Source: a virus
Virus record (IMG/VR): IMGVR_UViG_3300030419_006882
Span: 1 to 23,713 of that record
Reading direction: 5' to 3' (one strand)
Length of the DNA: 23,713 bases
Position numbers and translations under genes: made by a program. This document shows positions 21,338 to 23,713 of the stretch, in pieces (the first letter of the stretch is position 1; each line of letters begins with the position of its first letter). The notes beneath the pieces were generated by a model. It made no database searches. It saw only the letters and a program-made list of their open reading frames with translations, and was not told the origin of the DNA.

Positions 21338-22303
21338 TTACTTAATAAAGCTATTCAACACAAGGTCGAGGTCTTTGACAAATTTACTGTTACTTACTAG
21401 GCTTTGGCGGCTTTGTAAATAATCAGATGTTTCTTGTATTAAATCATCGTCTTCGAGCTTTTCCGCCGCTTCATCTAATGAATAGTAATAGAATGGGTAA
21501 TCTTTACCGAGATACTCTACTACAGAATCAATAGGGTTAACCAAAATAGGAGTCTGGCGAGATATGCATTCAACAACGGCGTTATTTGCAATAGCATCAT
21601 ATAAATCAAGGAATACGACAGAACGGGACATAATTTCATCGTATTCATCATTAGAGAGCCGATGGTTTATCAAATGGGTGCAATTTTGTTTATGTCTTGT
21701 TTTAAGATTAACTTTACTTATGAAATAATCATCCTCCCCATAGCTTCCGGGGCCTTGAAGTAATATTTTTTTATATTTGGTTTTAAGCCTAAAAAAAGAA
21801 TCAAAATTCCTCATCCACCAGCCGACATGTATTACCTGACGCCGAAAGTTCTTAATATTAAACTTTACGTCACATTCCTCGGATGGGTGATGCACGAATC
21901 CCACAGGGATATCTATATCCAAATGACTCAAGGAGTTTTTAACCTTCAGAGCGTAGCATTTACTAAAAGTAATAAGACCAATACAATTCTCCATAAAAGC
22001 CCTGTAATATTTATTACCGTACAGGGAAAATATATTCTGCTCCCATCTTGTGTTCATAGAGCCCAAAGAAGTACAAGGATTATGAAACATGCTAATCCAT
22101 TTCTTCTTCATGTGGGGAAAATAGTTGAAATCCATTTTTTTACCCCTCCCAACGTTAAAGGTGTGCTCAATCATGGCGTCAAGCATTACCTCCGCATTAT
22201 CGTTATGGAAATGTTTGGTAATTAATGCGGAAACCCCATTCCAACCCCACCTATGTATTGTCGTTGGGAAGGGTTGGGGGTTGTAAAGGTTTATTTCTGC
22301 CAT
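21338..22303 (-). CDS. GT-B-type glycosyltransferase-like protein (321 aa)
   Basis: The C-terminal half has the layout of a GT-B donor-binding domain: FRRQVIHVGWWMRNFDSFFR (~153-172), KILLQGPGSYG, then LSNDEYDEIMSRSVVFLDLY, NNAVVECISRQTPILVNPID and EYLGKDYPFYY (~245-270). The Ala-Asn-Asn-x-x-x-Glu-Cys stretch matches a family where an acidic residue holds the sugar nucleotide. The N-terminal half (WGWNGVSALITKH, HNP, FSKCYAL) fits the acceptor domain. It would move a sugar to a DNA base, protein or surface target. Its start overlaps the zinc-ribbon gene by 53 bases. The donor and target are unknown. With the mannose isomerase gene it hints at phage-directed sugar chemistry. Confidence 0.85.
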   Translation of the reverse strand: MAEINLYNPQPFPTTIHRWGWNGVSALITKHFHNDNAEVMLDAMIEHTFNVGRGKKMDFNYFPHMKKKWISMFHNPCTSLGSMNTRWEQNIFSLYGNKYYRAFMENCIGLITFSKCYALKVKNSLSHLDIDIPVGFVHHPSEECDVKFNIKNFRRQVIHVGWWMRNFDSFFRLKTKYKKILLQGPGSYGEDDYFISKVNLKTRHKQNCTHLINHRLSNDEYDEIMSRSVVFLDLYDAIANNAVVECISRQTPILVNPIDSVVEYLGKDYPFYYYSLDEAAEKLEDDDLIQETSDYLQSRQSLVSNSKFVKDLDLVLNSFIK

Positions 22304-22517
22304 AATATGATTTTTTGTAGCCTTTTACCTTTTCTGGATTGTTTTTTTGCCACTCCTTAACTTTCCCTACTATTTTCTTTTTGTTTTTTTTGTAATAAGA
22401 TTTAGCTGTTTTGTTATCGCAACTTTTACAATAATATTTCAAACCGTCCTTAGTACTACTTTGTTTCCTAAATTCGGATAAAGGAAGAGTTTCCTTACAT
22501 CTAGTACATGCTTTCAT
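22251..22517 (-). CDS. Zinc-ribbon protein, HNH-endonuclease N-terminal type (88 aa)
   Basis: MKACTRCKETLPLSEFRKQS (1-20) followed by YYCKSCDN gives a C4 zinc ribbon (CxxC and CxxC), then a basic helical tail (YKKNKKKIVGKVKEWQKNNP). This is the layout of the N-terminal part of many phage HNH/endonuclease VII proteins, but the catalytic HNH half is absent. The ATG overlaps the stop of the adjacent HNH gene (ATGA), and the C-terminus overlaps the glycosyltransferase start by 53 bases. It may act as a partner of, or be a split-off piece from, the neighbouring nuclease. Confidence 0.82.
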   Translation of the reverse strand: MKACTRCKETLPLSEFRKQSSTKDGLKYYCKSCDNKTAKSYYKKNKKKIVGKVKEWQKNNPEKVKGYKKSYYGRNKPLQPPTLPNDNT

Positions 22518-23131
22518 TTTTTTCTTTCTATAATATTTTTATATTTTTCCCGGTTTTCTTCGGGGATCATTTCCCAGACTATTTTATTGGTTTTATTTAT
22601 ATTGTCTTTTCTCCATAAAGGTTGAAAATTTATATAATTATTAAGAGCCATTATTTCTTCCTCTGTTTTCCCCAAGGAAACAGGAATAATATGATCCAAT
22701 TCCCACTCTCCGTAATTTTTCCAATTCATCCCTTCCTTAAATTGCGATTCTATATGGGATACAAAAAAATCGTAAGAACACCCCAACACTTGATGAGTTC
22801 GAGACCTTTTGGTATAACCTTCTCTTTTTAGAGATGTTCTAAGGGCGGCGCTTATAGATAATTTCATTCGAAAAGCGGGATTATTGTCACGCTGCTTATT
22901 TTTCCATTCCTGAATTTTCTTTCTGCGTTTTTCCTTATTTTTATGATACCATTCCCTTGTTTTTTTATTTCTCTCCTCTCTCCATTCGGGATCAGCCCTT
23001 AGGCGGGTTTGGCGCTCCTTACAAGCGGCAAGTAATTTTTCTCTATTTTTTAGATAGTATTCTTTGCGGTAAGCTTTCCGCTGGGGACTTTGGGAGAATG
23101 CCTTTCTTTTTTCGGGATCTTTATATGGCAT
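22514..23131 (-). CDS. HNH endonuclease (205 aa)
   Basis: The C-terminal part has the HNH core: WELDHIIPVSLGKTEEE (~143-159) followed by NYINFQPLWRKDNINKTNK (~165-183), with the DH...N..N.QPL.....N pattern typical of phage HNH enzymes. The first ~90 residues are a very basic helical region (EYYLKNREKLLAACKERQTR, then WYHKNKEKRRKKIQEWKNKQ) that probably binds DNA. It has no zinc ribbon of its own; that is in the next gene. It may be a free-standing homing endonuclease. The promoter is not evident; the upstream 200 bases lack a GTGTAAT site. Confidence 0.93.
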   Translation of the reverse strand: MPYKDPEKRKAFSQSPQRKAYRKEYYLKNREKLLAACKERQTRLRADPEWREERNKKTREWYHKNKEKRRKKIQEWKNKQRDNNPAFRMKLSISAALRTSLKREGYTKRSRTHQVLGCSYDFFVSHIESQFKEGMNWKNYGEWELDHIIPVSLGKTEEEIMALNNYINFQPLWRKDNINKTNKIVWEMIPEENREKYKNIIERKK

Positions 23132-23345
23132 ATGAATATTATAAAAACCCTTTCTTTAAATTCTAAAGTATTTTTGAAAATATATATTTTGCTTAGAGTC
23201 GGGTATTTTTGAAAAAGTATAATAAAAAGGCTTGGGTAGAATGAAATTAGACACCCCCCGCGCCCCCCGCGAAAAAACAGGCTTTCCCCTTTTAGAAAAG
23301 GGGGTGGTTATTATAATGAGGGGGGAGTGTACCCGGAAGGCTGGG
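23132..23345. other. Intergenic region with GC-rich tract and CCCCTTTT/AAAAGGGG hairpin
   Basis: No gene that I can support lies here. From about 23230 the base composition changes abruptly from AT-rich to GC-rich, with runs of C (ACACCCCCCGCGCCCCCCGC, 23251-23270) and G. The palindrome CCCCTTTT-AG-AAAAGGGG (23286-23303) can form a hairpin on either strand; on the minus strand a run of T follows about 8 bases later, so it could be a weak terminator for the upstream 98-residue gene. TATAAT occurs on the minus strand just after position 23317. Confidence 0.55.
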
Positions 23346-23642
23346 CTATGGCTGCTCGCCGTATTCCCAAGGGTCGGTGCTGTTCCCATCCGGTTTGGGC
23401 CAGAATTTACCATCCGCGCAAGTCTCGCACACAGGGATTTCTTCGCCATAGTCACCGTGATTGACCACGCAGCTTGACGCAGGAAACCAACCCTTGCATG
23501 AAAAGCACTTGGTAACATCCTCGTCACCATAGTCCATCTCATTATCCTCCAGCTTGGGTGGTGCACCATAGGGAAAATTATTGGATGCGTGCATTGGCAG
23601 GTGGTTGTTGGTGTTATCGGTTAAGGCGTGGAATCTAGTCAT
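23346..23642 (-). CDS. Zinc-ribbon protein in a GC-richer segment (98 aa)
   Basis: Residues ~46-75 contain CFSCKGWFPASSC and VCETCA, a zinc-ribbon-like set of five Cys (CxxC, C, CxxC). Around them are acidic and Pro-rich stretches. No catalytic motif is visible. The sequence TGAGGATT lies about 7 bases before the ATG, a usable ribosome site. The start overlaps the stop of the upstream partial gene by 8 bases (ATGACTAG). GC content is clearly higher than in the rest of the window, which suggests a separately acquired module. Function unknown. Confidence 0.8.
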   Translation of the reverse strand: MTRFHALTDNTNNHLPMHASNNFPYGAPPKLEDNEMDYGDEDVTKCFSCKGWFPASSCVVNHGDYGEEIPVCETCADGKFWPKPDGNSTDPWEYGEQP

Positions 23643-23713
23643 GCGTAATCCTCAAATCATCGGGGGCAATCGAATCCTCATAAAAGGAAACTTCAACTAC
23701 TCGGTGAATGTCA
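23635..23713 (-). CDS. Partial gene at right edge (C-terminal 25 residues)
   Basis: The minus-strand frame entering from the right edge reads VVEVSFYEDSIAPDDLRITH, one more residue (Asp), then TAG at 23635-23637. No internal stop occurs in these codons, while the frame before it has two. The 8-base overlap with the following start suggests translational coupling. Too short to assign a family. Confidence 0.55.
   Translation of the reverse strand, partial: DIHRVVEVSFYEDSIAPDDLRITHD

Noticed and set aside
21827-22225. Plus-strand 132-residue frame opposite the glycosyltransferase-like gene
   Set aside because: It is a shadow of the minus-strand gene, which has clear GT-B patterns; no ribosome site or element precedes it.
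23156-23569. Minus-strand 137-residue frame overlapping the right zinc-ribbon gene
   Set aside because: It runs in another frame across the GC-rich tract and non-coding region; the 98-residue frame has the CxxC motifs and a ribosome site.
1-23713. tRNA genes, integrase, attachment sites, origin, insertion sequences
   Set aside because: I looked on both strands and saw no cloverleaf, recombinase signature, transposase or long terminal inverted repeats; a tRNA scan would be decisive and could not be run.

Overview
The window reads as part of the genome of a tailed double-stranded DNA bacteriophage, probably from an aquatic or marine setting. It carries a large terminase, a portal, tail tube-like and fibre proteins, a PhoH-like ATPase, a sigma-like factor, an HNH endonuclease and many short, tightly packed, often overlapping genes. 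No integrase, tRNA, rRNA, ribosomal or insertion-sequence gene was seen. The DNA is AT-rich except for the last ~480 bases, which are clearly richer in GC. A lipoprotein signal with a lipobox and several Sec-type signal peptides suggest a Gram-negative host. The host group cannot be named from this sequence.

Layout. From about 13.9 kb down to base 1 the minus strand holds a nearly continuous packaging and tail block. In order it encodes a zinc-ribbon protein, a sigma-like factor with a Cys-rich insert, a helix-turn-helix/coiled-coil protein (candidate small terminase), a C2H2-finger + ERCC4 nuclease, the large terminase, the portal, a tail tube-like protein, a fibre/adaptor protein, an unknown virion-like protein, and a fibre of more than 1,217 residues that runs off the left edge. 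It has 12 NVGIGT-type repeats. No capsid or prohead protease gene lies next to the portal. From 13.95 to 20.1 kb short units on both strands carry a metallopeptidase-like protein, PhoH, an MscS-like single-helix protein coupled to a lipoprotein, a Lys-rich protein with a conserved phage domain, a secreted charged protein, a membrane helix protein, a mannose-6-phosphate-isomerase-type cupin, an XRE regulator, a conserved phage protein, a membrane/coiled-coil protein, a secreted heavy-metal-associated (HMA) domain protein and a 42-residue Cys-rich protein. From 20.2 to 23.7 kb, all on the minus strand, lie two tandem paralogous virion-like proteins, a Pro/Gly-rich protein, a glycosyltransferase-like protein, a zinc-ribbon protein, an HNH endonuclease, and a GC-richer end with another zinc-ribbon gene.

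The most unusual signal is regulatory. The short element AGTGTAAT (or GTGTAAT) sits 7-24 bases before the start codon of nearly every gene that opens a transcription unit, on both strands (13 sites), and not before downstream genes inside operons. Several of these starts (including two GTG starts) lack a Shine-Dalgarno sequence, whereas internal genes such as those at 20400 and 20853 have a clear AGGAG. The element resembles a -10 hexamer placed so that transcription would begin at or just before the start codon. I infer a phage-specific promoter class giving leaderless or short-leader mRNAs, perhaps read by the sigma-like factor encoded here. Two strong intrinsic terminators (about 16332-16357 and 20147-20176) close units that these elements open.
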